DNA of 64,000 bases from Vagococcus vulneris (GCF_003950515.1 NZ_NGJS01000002.1:124001-188000); one strand, 5' to 3'; positions 18,888-27,874 are shown, numbered from the stretch's first letter. Notes: generated by a model not told the origin, from the letters alone. Made by a program: numbers and translations.

Positions 18888-21800
18888 TTATATACTTAAT
18901 TCAATTAATAAGTCACCCGATTGGATGGCTTCACCTGAAACAACATGAATCCTTTTAACGTGTCCAGTGCGACTTGCGTTAATTGTTGTTTCCATTTTCA
19001 TTGCTTCAGTAATCAGTAAGGGTTGTCCCTCAACGACTTCATCACCAACATTAACTAGAACATCTAATACTGAGCCAGGCATTGTGGCACCAATATGATT
19101 TTTATTTGTTGGTTCTGCTTTCTCTTTTAAAACTACCTGCGTTTTTACTTGTTGATCTTTAACGGTTATTTCACGACGCTGCCCGTTTAAATTAAAGAAT
19201 AAGGTACGATTACCTTCGATATCAGAGCGACCGATTTCATCCAGCGTAATAATCAATGTTTTCCCTTTTTCAATCCTTACTTCCACTGTTTCACCTTCAC
19301 GCATTCCTTGGAAGAATGTTAATGTATCCAACAATTCGACATCACCAAATCTATCGTGCATTTTCACATAATCCAAGAAAACTTGTGGATACATGATATA
19401 ACTGATCACATCCAATTCTGTTGGTTCATAATGAATCAACTCGCTTAATTCTGCCTTTACGACAGAAAAATCAACGGGTGGTGTTAAACTGCCAGGTCGA
19501 ACGTCAATTGACTCGCGCCCGTTTAAGATGATTTCTTTCAGCTTAGGGGGAAATCCTCCCGTAGGTTGACCAAGATTTCCTTCAAAGAAATTAATAACTG
19601 ACTCCGGATAATTTAGAGTACGACCTTTTTCATATATGTCATCTTCTGATAATTCGTTTTGTACCATAAAAAGCGCCATATCGCCAACTACTTTAGAAGA
19701 CGGTGTAACTTTAACGATATCGCCAAACATTTGATTAACTACAGCATACATTACTTTGACTTTATCCCACTTAGCCTCTAAGCCGACTGCTTTTGCTTGT
19801 TGCTGCAAGTTTGAATACTGACCTCCCGGCATTTCATGAGCATAGACTTCCGTTTGTGCTGCACTGATTCCATTCTCAAAAGGTGCATAAAATGTGCGCA
19901 CATCTTCCCAATAGTGATTAATCTGCTGAACATTATCAATATTGATATTTGGTGTTCGATCGCCATTTTTTAGAGCATAATACAAACTACTCATACTTGG
20001 TTGACTAGTTGCCCCGCTCATAGCGCTCATAGCTACATCAACAATATCAACACCCGCTTTAGTAGCTGCAGAATATGTGATAACACCATTTCCTGCTGTA
20101 TCATGAGTATGTAAATGGATTGGAACAGAGACAGTTTCTTTTAGCGCTGTAATCAAGTGATATGCTGCTTGAGGCTGAAGCAAACCAGCCATATCTTTAA
20201 TTGCAATAATCTGTGATCCCATATTTTCCAAATCTTTTGCCATTTTTTTATAATATGTCATATTGTATTTCGTTTGATTTGGATCCAACACATCACCTGT
20301 ATAACAGATAGTCCCTTCTGCAATTTTACCTGCATCTCTAACATATTGAATCGACTTCTCCATCTGAGGCAACCAGTTTAGACTGTCAAAAATTCGGAAA
20401 ACATCAACGCCTTCTTTCGCCGCTTTGTTAATAAATTCTCTTAAGACATTGTCAGGATAATTTTGATATCCAACAGCATTAGACCCTCTGAACAACATTT
20501 GAAATAGAGTATTAGGCATTAATTTACGTAATTTTTTCAGTCTTACCCATGGATCCTCATTCAAGAAACGATAGGCAACATCAAAAGTAGCACCACCCCA
20601 AACCTCGGCTGAAAACAACTCAGGTATTCCTTGACTCGTTTGTTCAGCAATCTTTTTAAAATCGGTTGTACGAACTCGAGTTGCAAGTAGACTTTGGTGT
20701 GCATCTCTAAATGTTGTATCAGTCATCAACACTTCTTCTTTTTGATTAATAAAATCAATAACAGCTTGAGGCCCCTTTTGGTCTAACAACATTTTGGGAG
20801 TAATTATCGCATTATTTTTTACAATTTCTTTTGGTAGCCTTGCTTCTTTTAGATATTTCTTCTTTGTCTTTTCAACACCAGGAAATCCGTTAACTGTTAT
20901 TTCTGCAATATATTTCATTGTTTTATTTCCACGATCACGGACTCGTGGAAAATTAAATAATTCGGGTGTATTATCGATAAATGTGGTAATAGCTTTACCA
21001 GAAGTAAATTCCGAATGCGAAATAACATTAGCTAAAAACGGGATATTTGTCTTAACTCCGCGAATTCTAAACTCTTTTAAAGCACGAAGCATTTTTTGAA
21101 TTGTTAATTCAAATGTCAATGCATGTGTACAGACTTTCACTAATAAAGAGTCAAAATAAGGTGTAACCACAGCACCAGAAAATGCGTTACCCACATCCAA
21201 GCGAATACCGTAACCACCTGGCGAACGGTATGTATCAATTTTACCAATATCAGGCAAGAAGCCGTTCAACGGATCTTCAGTTGTTATCCGACATTGAATC
21301 GCATAACCATGTATTACAATATTTTTTTGTTGTGGGATTCCAATTTCTGCATGCAAATCCATCCCCATTGCAATTTGTAGTTGTGACATAACAATATCCA
21401 CATCAGTAATCAGTTCAGTAATCGTATGCTCTACCTGTACACGAGGGTTTACCTCAATAAAATAAAATTTATTGCCTTCTACTAAAAATTCTACGGTCCC
21501 TGCATTAATGTAGTTGACATGTTTCATCAATTTAACTGCTGCTTGACATATTTCCTCACGCTGCGATTCACTCATCGACACACATGGTGCAACTTCAACA
21601 ACTTTTTGATGACGGCGTTGTACCGAACAATCACGTTCAAATAAATGGACTATATTGCCATGCATATCACCAAGAATTTGAACTTCAATATGCTTAGGAT
21701 TTGAAATGTATCTTTCCACATAGACTTCATCACTACCAAAAGCTGCTTTAGCTTCGCTTTTAGCACGTTCATATCCTTCAGCTGCTTCTTCAGGATTGTG

Positions 21801-22313
21801 AGCAACACGCATACCGCGTCCACCACCACCTAGTGCAGCCTTAATCATAACTGGATAACCATGTTCAGCACCAAAGTCTAAAACCTCCGCCACTGATGCA
21901 ACAGGACCATCAGTTCCAGGAATTGATTGAACACCTGCTGAAATCGCCGCTTCCTTAGCTTTAATCTTATCCCCGAAAATATCCAAATGATGCAGCGTAG
22001 GACCGATAAACGTCAATCCCTCTTCTTCACAACGTCTTGCGAAATCGATATTTTCTGATAAAAACCCATAACCAGGATGTATGGCATCAGAACCACTCAT
22101 TTTTGCGATTCGAATAATATCTTCTATATCTAAATAGGCATCAATCGGCTTTTTCCCTGATCCGACTAAATAAGCTTCGTCTGCTTTAAAACGATGAACA
22201 GAACGGTCATCTTCTGCTGCATAGATTCCCACTGTTTCGATATGTAGTTCTGTACACGCGCGAAAAACACGAATAGCTATCTCGCCTCTGTTAGCAACTA
22301 ATACTTTTTTCAT
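18888..22313 (-). CDS. pyc: Pyruvate carboxylase
   Basis: The 1141-residue biotin enzyme makes oxaloacetate from pyruvate and bicarbonate with ATP. It has an N-terminal biotin carboxylase domain (VLVANRGEIAIRVFRA, GGGGRGMR, HPGYGFLSEN), a central carboxyltransferase domain (TFRDAHQSLLATRVRT, HTHDTAGNG) and a C-terminal biotinyl domain with the modified Lys in EAMKMET (about 1104). It is full length. It follows ftsW by about 30 bases on the same strand, as in Bacillus and several lactic acid bacteria. A GGGGGA site precedes the ATG. Confidence 0.97.
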   Translation of the reverse strand: MKKVLVANRGEIAIRVFRACTELHIETVGIYAAEDDRSVHRFKADEAYLVGSGKKPIDAYLDIEDIIRIAKMSGSDAIHPGYGFLSENIDFARRCEEEGLTFIGPTLHHLDIFGDKIKAKEAAISAGVQSIPGTDGPVASVAEVLDFGAEHGYPVMIKAALGGGGRGMRVAHNPEEAAEGYERAKSEAKAAFGSDEVYVERYISNPKHIEVQILGDMHGNIVHLFERDCSVQRRHQKVVEVAPCVSMSESQREEICQAAVKLMKHVNYINAGTVEFLVEGNKFYFIEVNPRVQVEHTITELITDVDIVMSQLQIAMGMDLHAEIGIPQQKNIVIHGYAIQCRITTEDPLNGFLPDIGKIDTYRSPGGYGIRLDVGNAFSGAVVTPYFDSLLVKVCTHALTFELTIQKMLRALKEFRIRGVKTNIPFLANVISHSEFTSGKAITTFIDNTPELFNFPRVRDRGNKTMKYIAEITVNGFPGVEKTKKKYLKEARLPKEIVKNNAIITPKMLLDQKGPQAVIDFINQKEEVLMTDTTFRDAHQSLLATRVRTTDFKKIAEQTSQGIPELFSAEVWGGATFDVAYRFLNEDPWVRLKKLRKLMPNTLFQMLFRGSNAVGYQNYPDNVLREFINKAAKEGVDVFRIFDSLNWLPQMEKSIQYVRDAGKIAEGTICYTGDVLDPNQTKYNMTYYKKMAKDLENMGSQIIAIKDMAGLLQPQAAYHLITALKETVSVPIHLHTHDTAGNGVITYSAATKAGVDIVDVAMSAMSGATSQPSMSSLYYALKNGDRTPNINIDNVQQINHYWEDVRTFYAPFENGISAAQTEVYAHEMPGGQYSNLQQQAKAVGLEAKWDKVKVMYAVVNQMFGDIVKVTPSSKVVGDMALFMVQNELSEDDIYEKGRTLNYPESVINFFEGNLGQPTGGFPPKLKEIILNGRESIDVRPGSLTPPVDFSVVKAELSELIHYEPTELDVISYIMYPQVFLDYVKMHDRFGDVELLDTLTFFQGMREGETVEVRIEKGKTLIITLDEIGRSDIEGNRTLFFNLNGQRREITVKDQQVKTQVVLKEKAEPTNKNHIGATMPGSVLDVLVNVGDEVVEGQPLLITEAMKMETTINASRTGHVKRIHVVSGEAIQSGDLLIELSI

Positions 22314-22345
22314 TACTTTTCCCCCATTATTATAAAAAAAAGATT

Positions 22346-23599
22346 TTAACTTTTTCTTATTTGATCACTATGATGTTGAGTGTATTCCAATTCTAAATGT
22401 TGTTGATATGCTATTTCTCTTTGTTTCTCAAAACTTTTTCTTTTTTCGTCAGCACTAATATTCAAGGCTATACCGACACTCACCGATAATGTAATCAAGC
22501 TAGACCCACCTTGGCTTAAAAAAGGAAAGGTCACACCGGTTAAAGGAATAATACCTGTGATTCCTCCGATATTGACAAATGTCTGGATCAACAGCATCCC
22601 TCCAATACCTATACACATCAATGAATTGAATGTGTTCTTCGAACGAATACCCACTAAAAAAATTCGAATAATCAAAAATAAAAGGACAGCTAGAATAATC
22701 AATGACACAATAAGTCCCAACTCTTCAATAACAATTGAGAACATAAAATCTGTCTGTGCTGCACTTAAGAAGCCCTTTTTTTGAATACTATTTCCAATAC
22801 CACGTCCAAACCAACCACCATTACTCATTGCATAATAGGAATTAATCATTTGATGTCCATCACCCAAAGGATCGATAAACGGATTTGAAAATGTTCTGAA
22901 CCGTTGATAAACATAGGCAAATCGCTGCGGAAATAAAAACTCACCGGTAACAGAGATAAACTGAATGGCTAAAAATGACACAGTTACCCCACCGATTAAG
23001 CAAAGCGAGGTGTACATATAATTAATTCCGCTGGCTAAAATGACAACTAAAGCAATTAAAAACAGAATAGCTGCACCGCCATTATCCGGCTGAATAATAA
23101 CCAAGGCTATGAGACCGCCTACTAACAGCATGGGTTTTTTTATCGCATGCTTAAAATCATGCTCAATTGATTTTTGTCGTCTCGATAAAATATAGGACAA
23201 ATACCAAATAATGATAATCTTTAAGAACTCAATTGGCTGTAATGTAATCGGACCTAAGCTGAGCCAACCATCTGCGCCCCCACCTGACTGTCCTAAATTA
23301 CTGAACTTTGTCAGCAATAGCATAGCACTTATAATAAAGATAGCTATCATAATAAGGTTTTTATGCATAAAATAAGATGTCTTCATTTTATAGATAAAGA
23401 CAATTGCTATCACTCCAAATAGAAAAAAGGCTGCTTGCTTTAAGGCATCTTGATTTGGATTTAATCCTTTAGATGCTAAAGTCGCTGAGCTCGCGCTATA
23501 AACCATGATGATTCCTAGAATTGATAAAAACAAATATGGAATCAAAATTGCATAATCTAAATAGAAGCGTTTCTTCACACGCTTATGCAAAGGTGTCAC
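22346..23599 (-). CDS. ftsW: SEDS peptidoglycan glycosyltransferase FtsW
   Basis: The 417-residue polytopic protein has about ten membrane helices and SEDS signatures: GWLSLGPITLQPIEFLKI and TGVTFPFLSQGGSSL. It polymerises septal peptidoglycan with a partner class B PBP. The gene begins where ylaN ends with a GTGA overlap (GTG at 23599). A TTG at 23590 has better spacing from the AAAGGA site and may be the real start. It lies between ylaN and pyc, the standard FtsW context. Confidence 0.93.
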   Translation of the reverse strand: MTPLHKRVKKRFYLDYAILIPYLFLSILGIIMVYSASSATLASKGLNPNQDALKQAAFFLFGVIAIVFIYKMKTSYFMHKNLIMIAIFIISAMLLLTKFSNLGQSGGGADGWLSLGPITLQPIEFLKIIIIWYLSYILSRRQKSIEHDFKHAIKKPMLLVGGLIALVIIQPDNGGAAILFLIALVVILASGINYMYTSLCLIGGVTVSFLAIQFISVTGEFLFPQRFAYVYQRFRTFSNPFIDPLGDGHQMINSYYAMSNGGWFGRGIGNSIQKKGFLSAAQTDFMFSIVIEELGLIVSLIILAVLLFLIIRIFLVGIRSKNTFNSLMCIGIGGMLLIQTFVNIGGITGIIPLTGVTFPFLSQGGSSLITLSVSVGIALNISADEKRKSFEKQREIAYQQHLELEYTQHHSDQIRKS

Positions 23600-23895
23600 T
23601 TCCTTTCACTGATTTCTTTATCTCTTTGTTCATCGTAAACTTTATTATAGACATCATTTAATTCAGTTTCTAACTTAATAATTAACTGATGATTTTCTTC
23701 TCGTGTAATAATTCCGATTTTTTGGGCAAAATCAAGCTGCCTTGAATAACCGAACATCTGCGTATCAATAACTTCTTCGAATGCACGGCACTGCGCAATA
23801 CACTCGTAATTATGCTGATTTTTAATGAGCCTTTTAATTTTTTCAGACTCTTCTTGCAAAACCATTAAACCGGCTTCTCTTGAAATCTCTAACAT
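23596..23895 (-). CDS. ylaN: YlaN family protein (DUF1507)
   Basis: The 99-residue, helical, acidic protein begins MLEISREAGLMVLQEESEKIKRLI. The YlaN family is found in Firmicutes and has been linked in B. subtilis and S. aureus to iron metabolism through interaction with Fur. The GAAGGAGG site selects the ATG at 23895. A TATAAT -10 lies at 23922-23927. It is the first gene of ylaN-ftsW-pyc. Confidence 0.88.
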   Translation of the reverse strand: MLEISREAGLMVLQEESEKIKRLIKNQHNYECIAQCRAFEEVIDTQMFGYSRQLDFAQKIGIITREENHQLIIKLETELNDVYNKVYDEQRDKEISERK

Positions 23896-24018
23896 ATTAC
23901 AAGCCTCCTTCATTGTGTAACATTATATCATAAATTACAGATACGACTCTATATCTTTTGAATGATAAAACTAAAAATCTTTTAACTCTAGTTAATCATA
24001 AATAAATATATTTTAATT

Positions 24019-24026
24019 AATTCTTT
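24019..24026. repeat. Left copy of 8-bp target duplication
   Basis: AATTCTTT, repeated exactly at 24837-24844 on the other side of the IS6-like element. Confidence 0.9.
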
Positions 24027-24836
24027 GGTTCTGTTGCAAAGTTAAAAGTAAAAAAGCAATTTCTCCTGATGTCCTCTTTTTAGGCAGATATTCTTATTAA
24101 TTGTTTAAGCTCGTTGCATACTGAAAAACCAAAGAGATTTCCGTCTCTTTGGCTAACTTTATATATAAGGCATGTACTATTTAAATTTCTTTAATTGTAG
24201 TGGACGAGACGAAGTCCTTAAGGACTGATATCGACGGTACCATTTCTTAACGAATCGATGATCTTGCACAATAATATTATTAAATATTTACTGGTTCTAT
24301 GAATAGTTAATTCAAGTAGTCCTTCTGATTTTAATTGATTGAGTGCACATGTCAGTGATGATGCTTTTTATCTATCACAATCGATCTAGGTTCTCCAAAT
24401 TGTTTAATTAATCGTTTGAAGAAAACATATGCAATCTGGCTTTTACGATTTTTTCATAACCAAAGGTCTAATGTTAAGCCAGATGAATCAATAGCACGGT
24501 ATAAATACTTCCAATCCTCTTTCACTTTAATATAAGTTTCATCCATCCGCCATGAATCACCAACTGTCCTATTTTGCTTCTTCCACAAGCAATAGATAAT
24601 CTGGCTGTACTCTTGTACTCATCGGTAGATAGTCGTGTGACAAACAATAATTCCTCGATCAGCCATGATTTCAGAGACTTCAAGTTGTATCTTAAGTAAA
24701 ATATCCTACAGCTACCATAATAATGTCTTGTTGAAATTGTTTCCCTTTAAAATGAGTCATCGAAAATCTCCTAACTATCTTTTTATCTTAATTTTAACTT
24801 AAAATGTTAGCCTTGAGAAAACTTTGCAACAGAATC
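24027..24836. mobile_element. Decayed IS6-family (IS1216-like) insertion sequence
   Basis: An 810-bp element bounded by terminal inverted repeats: GGTTCTGTTGCAAAGTT at 24027-24043 and its complement at 24820-24836 with one mismatch. The length and ends match IS1216-type IS6 elements. It is flanked by an identical 8-bp sequence, AATTCTTT, at 24019-24026 and 24837-24844, the expected IS6 target duplication. The transposase inside is broken by stops and frame changes. It lies between the divergent ylaN and ThiD-like genes. Confidence 0.93.
24097..24760 (-). pseudogene. IS6-family transposase, degenerate
   Basis: On the minus strand an ATG at 24760 behind an AGGAG site opens MTHFKGKQFQQDIIMVAVGY, the start of IS6/IS1216 transposases, but hits a stop within about 22 codons. 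Farther along, in shifting frames, are DETYIKVKEDWKYLYRAID, SSGLTLDLWL and FKRLIKQFGEPRSIVID from the DDE catalytic core, then scattered stops to about 24097. The protein cannot be made in full, so the element is not autonomous. Confidence 0.92.
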
Positions 24837-24844
24837 AATTCTTT
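24837..24844. repeat. Right copy of 8-bp target duplication
   Basis: AATTCTTT, identical to 24019-24026. Confidence 0.9.
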
Positions 24845-24912
24845 CAATTATGTTTAGACTGAAATATGTTATACTTTTCTTATTTCATAACAATTCTTTA
24901 GGAGGACTGCTG

Positions 24913-25659
24913 ATGGTTACCAAAGTTCTAAGTGTGTCTGCTTCATTACCGAACTGTACTGGAGGAATTCAACGTGATTTACAACTTTTTCAGACCTGTG
25001 ACGTTTTTGGTTTTACAGTCATTACTGAGCTGATTACAATTGATAGATCCACACAATCCAGTTACACTTTTGATTCATCATTGGTTAAGCAACAATTTAG
25101 CACCGTCCTAATTGCTGAACCAATTGACGCAATAAATATCGGCTGTTTAACAACCGTTAAGACGACTGACACATTAACCGAACTCTTATTAGAAACTCAA
25201 ACTAAACATATTATTTCTGCTCCAGTAAATTATAATTATTCTAGCAGCACTGATTTAACAGCATATGAGCTAATGCAATATGCTGAGAAGCTGATACCTT
25301 TATCGACTATTTCCATCTTAACTTATGAGGATGCGTTAAACATACTTAAAGTTTCCCCAAATGTTAATCACGACTCTAACGATTTAACTCTTATTGCTAA
25401 AGAAATTTTTAAAATATACCGACCTAAAGCTATTCTGATTTTAAAAATCGAAAATAAGTCAACTATTGCTGTCAGCCAACACGTGTTATTTGATGGAAAA
25501 AAATGTCAATTCTTTACGCATAAAATATTTAACCAGCAAAATAAACACTCGATGCAAGGTGATCTGGCTGCTTTTATTACTGCAGAACTTGGTAAAGGAT
25601 TATCTATTATGCAAGCTTGCAAACTCGCTGAAAAATTTATAGAACAGTCTTATGATTAG
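24913..25659 (+). CDS. Divergent ThiD/PdxK-like kinase, possibly inactive
   Basis: The 248-residue protein resembles the HMP-P/pyridoxine kinase fold: GGIQRDLQLFQTCDVFGFTVIT corresponds to the canonical GAGIQADLKTF start. Key elements are altered. The usual DPVM segment is absent (here APVNYNYSSS), and the GTGCT anion-hole motif near the C-terminus reads MQGDLAAFITAEL. It may have lost kinase activity or act on another substrate. The TAGGAGGAC site selects the ATG at 24913. The promoter region abuts the IS6-like remnant. A terminator follows. Confidence 0.6.
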   Translation: MVTKVLSVSASLPNCTGGIQRDLQLFQTCDVFGFTVITELITIDRSTQSSYTFDSSLVKQQFSTVLIAEPIDAINIGCLTTVKTTDTLTELLLETQTKHIISAPVNYNYSSSTDLTAYELMQYAEKLIPLSTISILTYEDALNILKVSPNVNHDSNDLTLIAKEIFKIYRPKAILILKIENKSTIAVSQHVLFDGKKCQFFTHKIFNQQNKHSMQGDLAAFITAELGKGLSIMQACKLAEKFIEQSYD

Positions 25660-25662
25660 AAT

Positions 25663-25692
25663 AAAAAGACACATCATCCGATGTGTCTTTTG
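25663..25692. terminator. Bidirectional terminator
   Basis: AAAAGACACATC, ATCC loop, GATGTGTCTTTT; a perfect stem between convergent genes. Confidence 0.88.
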
Positions 25693-26871
25693 TTATCGTG
25701 AAATAACCATCGCAACACCCTGCCCTCCGCCGATACACAAAGTCGCAAGTCCACGTTCCGCTTCTTGTTTATCCATCTCATGTAGCAAAGTTACTAAAAT
25801 TCTTGCACCACTAGCACCGATTGGATGACCTAACGCGATTGCACCACCATTAACATTTGTCTTTTCTTCATCCAACCCTAACTCTTTTATTACACTGAGT
25901 GATTGAGCAGCAAAGGCCTCATTACCTTCTACTAAATCTAAATCAGATACATTTAATTGAAGTTGTTTCAATATCTTTTGTGTAGCAGGAATTGGACCGG
26001 TTCCCATTAATTCAGGTAAAACTCCTGCTGAAGCATAACCTTCAATAGTTCCGAGTATTCTCAAATTCAATTTTTCAGCAGTCATTTCATTCATTAAGAT
26101 AAGAATTGCTGCACCATCATTTATACCGGAAGAATTACCCGCTGTCACACTTCCGCCTTCTTTAAAAGCTGCTTTTAATTTGGATAATTCCTCATAGGTA
26201 GAATTAAAACGCGGAAATTCATCAGCTGCAATAGTTAATGGCTCGCCCCTTCTTTGAGACACAAGAATAGGGACAATCTCTTTTTTAAATCTTCCCGCTT
26301 CGATAGCTTCTTGTGCTTTTCTTTGACTATTCAATGCAAATTCATCTTGCTCTTGACGTGTTATTCCGTACTTTTCTGCAATATTTTCAGCAGTTATCCC
26401 CATATGTTCATGACTAAAAGCATCCGTCAAGCCATCAGACAACATTGTATCAACCAACTGACTATTGCCCATCATCTGACCGAAGCGGTGATTTGGTACG
26501 ACAAAATTTGCTTGACTCATATTCTCAGTACCTCCTGCTATCACTACTTGATTATCGCCGAGCATTATTGATTGTGCACCCAATATCACGGATTTCATTC
26601 CTGATCCGCATACTTTATTAACTGTAAATGCAGATGAAGTTTCTGGAATTCCAGACTTTAAAGCGGCTTGCCGTGCAATGTTCTGACCATGACCTGCAGA
26701 TAATACATTACCAAGAATAACTTCATCTACAATATCTGGTTTCAAATTAAGCTCTTTCAAAGATGCTTCAATGACTTGAGCTGCTAAATCAGCAGCTGAT
26801 ACATTTTTCAAACTGCCTCCAAATTTTCCAATCGGTGTCCTTTTTGCGGATACTATTACAACACGGTTCAT
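25693..26871 (-). CDS. Acetyl-CoA C-acetyltransferase (thiolase)
   Basis: The 392-residue thiolase has the nucleophilic Cys88 in VNKVCGSGMKSV, GNEAFAAQSL, GHPIGASGARIL and the C-terminal active-site LCIGGGQGVAMV. It condenses two acetyl-CoA to acetoacetyl-CoA or does the reverse. It stands alone, with no HMG-CoA synthase or beta-oxidation gene beside it. In enterococci the mevalonate-pathway thiolase is fused to HMG-CoA reductase (MvaE), so this free form may be an additional or alternative enzyme. A GGAGG site precedes the ATG. Confidence 0.92.
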   Translation of the reverse strand: MNRVVIVSAKRTPIGKFGGSLKNVSAADLAAQVIEASLKELNLKPDIVDEVILGNVLSAGHGQNIARQAALKSGIPETSSAFTVNKVCGSGMKSVILGAQSIMLGDNQVVIAGGTENMSQANFVVPNHRFGQMMGNSQLVDTMLSDGLTDAFSHEHMGITAENIAEKYGITRQEQDEFALNSQRKAQEAIEAGRFKKEIVPILVSQRRGEPLTIAADEFPRFNSTYEELSKLKAAFKEGGSVTAGNSSGINDGAAILILMNEMTAEKLNLRILGTIEGYASAGVLPELMGTGPIPATQKILKQLQLNVSDLDLVEGNEAFAAQSLSVIKELGLDEEKTNVNGGAIALGHPIGASGARILVTLLHEMDKQEAERGLATLCIGGGQGVAMVISR

Positions 26872-26892
26872 AAAAACCTCCTACAAAACTAT

Positions 26893-27063
26893 TTACTTAT
26901 TTATCCTAAATAAATAATAACCAACCAGCGTATAAAAGCAAGACAGATATATTTGTTTTAAGGTAATATTAACATTCCATTTTTTAGAATCCCATAAGTA
27001 ATACAAAAAAATAATAACGGAAAACTTAATAAAAATAAAAGATTGACTAAAATCATTATCCAT
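26893..27063 (-). pseudogene. Out-of-frame C-terminal part of the XRE-membrane gene
   Basis: An open frame of 56 codons beginning MDNDFSQSFIFIKFSVIIFLYYLW encodes another hydrophobic segment directly downstream of the XRE gene, in the -1 frame. Read through a shift near 27070, the two parts would give one protein of about 153 residues with a helix-turn-helix domain and two membrane segments. It has no ribosome site of its own. Interpretation as the detached tail is inference. Confidence 0.45.
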
Positions 27064-27068
27064 CTTAC

Positions 27069-27353
27069 TTAATTCAACTTTATAAAACCAGAAAAAAGAA
27101 TACCCGAAAAACCTGATAAGGTACAGAAAAATAAAAGAAATGCTCCTAATAATAGTTTAGTGTCACAACTTAAAAGATCACCTATCGACATTCTGTAAAT
27201 ATCACTAATTTTTACTACGGTCATTAAATTGGGGCTTTTGTCGCATTCCCAACTTAAAATAATTTGTCTGGTAACATTTAATTGATCCCCTATTTCCTGC
27301 TGAGTAAAATTCAATTCAAATCGCCACTTCTTTAACATGTCTTGAAATAACAT
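27069..27353 (-). CDS. XRE-family helix-turn-helix protein with membrane tail (probably frameshifted)
   Basis: The 94-residue product starts with a Cro/CI-type domain: LKKWRFELNFTQQEIGDQLNVTRQIILSWE, then NLMTVVKISDIYRMSIGDLL, and a membrane segment LLLGAFLLFFCTLSGFSGILF. Lactobacillales carry many XRE proteins with C-terminal membrane helices, usually longer. Here the frame ends right after the first helix while a hydrophobic continuation exists in the next frame, so the gene is probably broken. No good ribosome site precedes 27353. The target is unknown. Confidence 0.65.
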   Translation of the reverse strand: MLFQDMLKKWRFELNFTQQEIGDQLNVTRQIILSWECDKSPNLMTVVKISDIYRMSIGDLLSCDTKLLLGAFLLFFCTLSGFSGILFSGFIKLN

Positions 27354-27389
27354 TTATAAATTTCACAAGGAACTCTTCAATGCAACAAA

Positions 27390-27420
27390 AAAAGTGACGT
27401 AAATATTCTTTGCGTCACTG
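27390..27420 (-). terminator. Terminator after the immunity pseudogene
   Basis: Minus-strand AGTGACG and CGTCACT, followed by TTTTTTTG. Confidence 0.7.
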
Positions 27421-27466
27421 ATAAAATAATAATTATGTACTTATTTAATTCAATATTTATCTAGTA

Positions 27467-27789
27467 TTAAAATTGAGAAGCATCACTATAAAAAGAACGA
27501 TAAACTCCATTCAATCCGGCAGTCAGTCCAATAGAGACTAATTCTGTAATCAATTTATCTTGCTCGGAAGTGAACGAACATTTTCGCTCAGAAGCATTAA
27601 AATAAATAAAATTAGTCAATCGATTGATTAATGCCGCGACACCGAGTGTCGCATCTAGTGTTTGATATACACTTTTTCTAATACGTCTGGTAAGTTACAA
27701 TAGGAATCATCGTTAAGGGAGAGACTATTGTATAAAGCATGAACGATTACTTTTTCTTTTGATTCCAATTTTTTCACACCCTGCACCAT
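27467..27789 (-). pseudogene. Enterocin A type (class IIa) bacteriocin immunity protein, frameshifted
   Basis: From ATG 27789 the frame reads about 40 codons (KVIVHALYNSLSLNDDSYC then VLEKVY) and stops. The next frame continues QTLDATLGVAALINRLTNFI, then SEQDKLITELVSIGLTAGLN and GVYRSFYSDASQF to a stop at 27467. The joined ~104 residues follow the enterocin A immunity protein from end to end as I recall it: a VHxLYN start, LxKVY, INRLxNxxYF, then IGxTAGxNGxYR and a final SQF. The frame break is near 27660-27675. Such proteins protect a cell from pediocin-like bacteriocins. No bacteriocin structural gene is nearby. It follows tRNA-Thr and ends at a terminator. Confidence 0.8.
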
Positions 27790-27802
27790 CTTAAATAATA
27801 TA

Positions 27803-27873
27803 TGCCCTCTACCAGAATTGAACTGGTGTTACCGGGTTACGAATCCGATGTTCTACCACTAAACTAAAAGGGC
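27803..27873 (-). tRNA. tRNA-Thr (anticodon CGU)
   Basis: The minus strand folds as a 71-base cloverleaf: acceptor GCCCTTT with AGAGGGC, D arm GTTT/GAAC, anticodon loop TTCGTAA (CGT, threonine), T arm ACCAG-TTCAATT-CTGGT, discriminator A. CCA is not encoded. The 31-39 position of the anticodon stem is an A-C mismatch. Confidence 0.88.
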
Positions 27874-27874
27874 G

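Noticed and set aside
27803-27873. tRNA-Thr as the attachment site of a genomic island
   Set aside because: No integrase and no repeated tRNA 3' end were found in the window.
27803-27873. A-C mismatch at position 31-39 of tRNA-Thr as a sign of a pseudo-tRNA
   Set aside because: All other stems and the T loop are intact and the mismatch may be normal for this isoacceptor.
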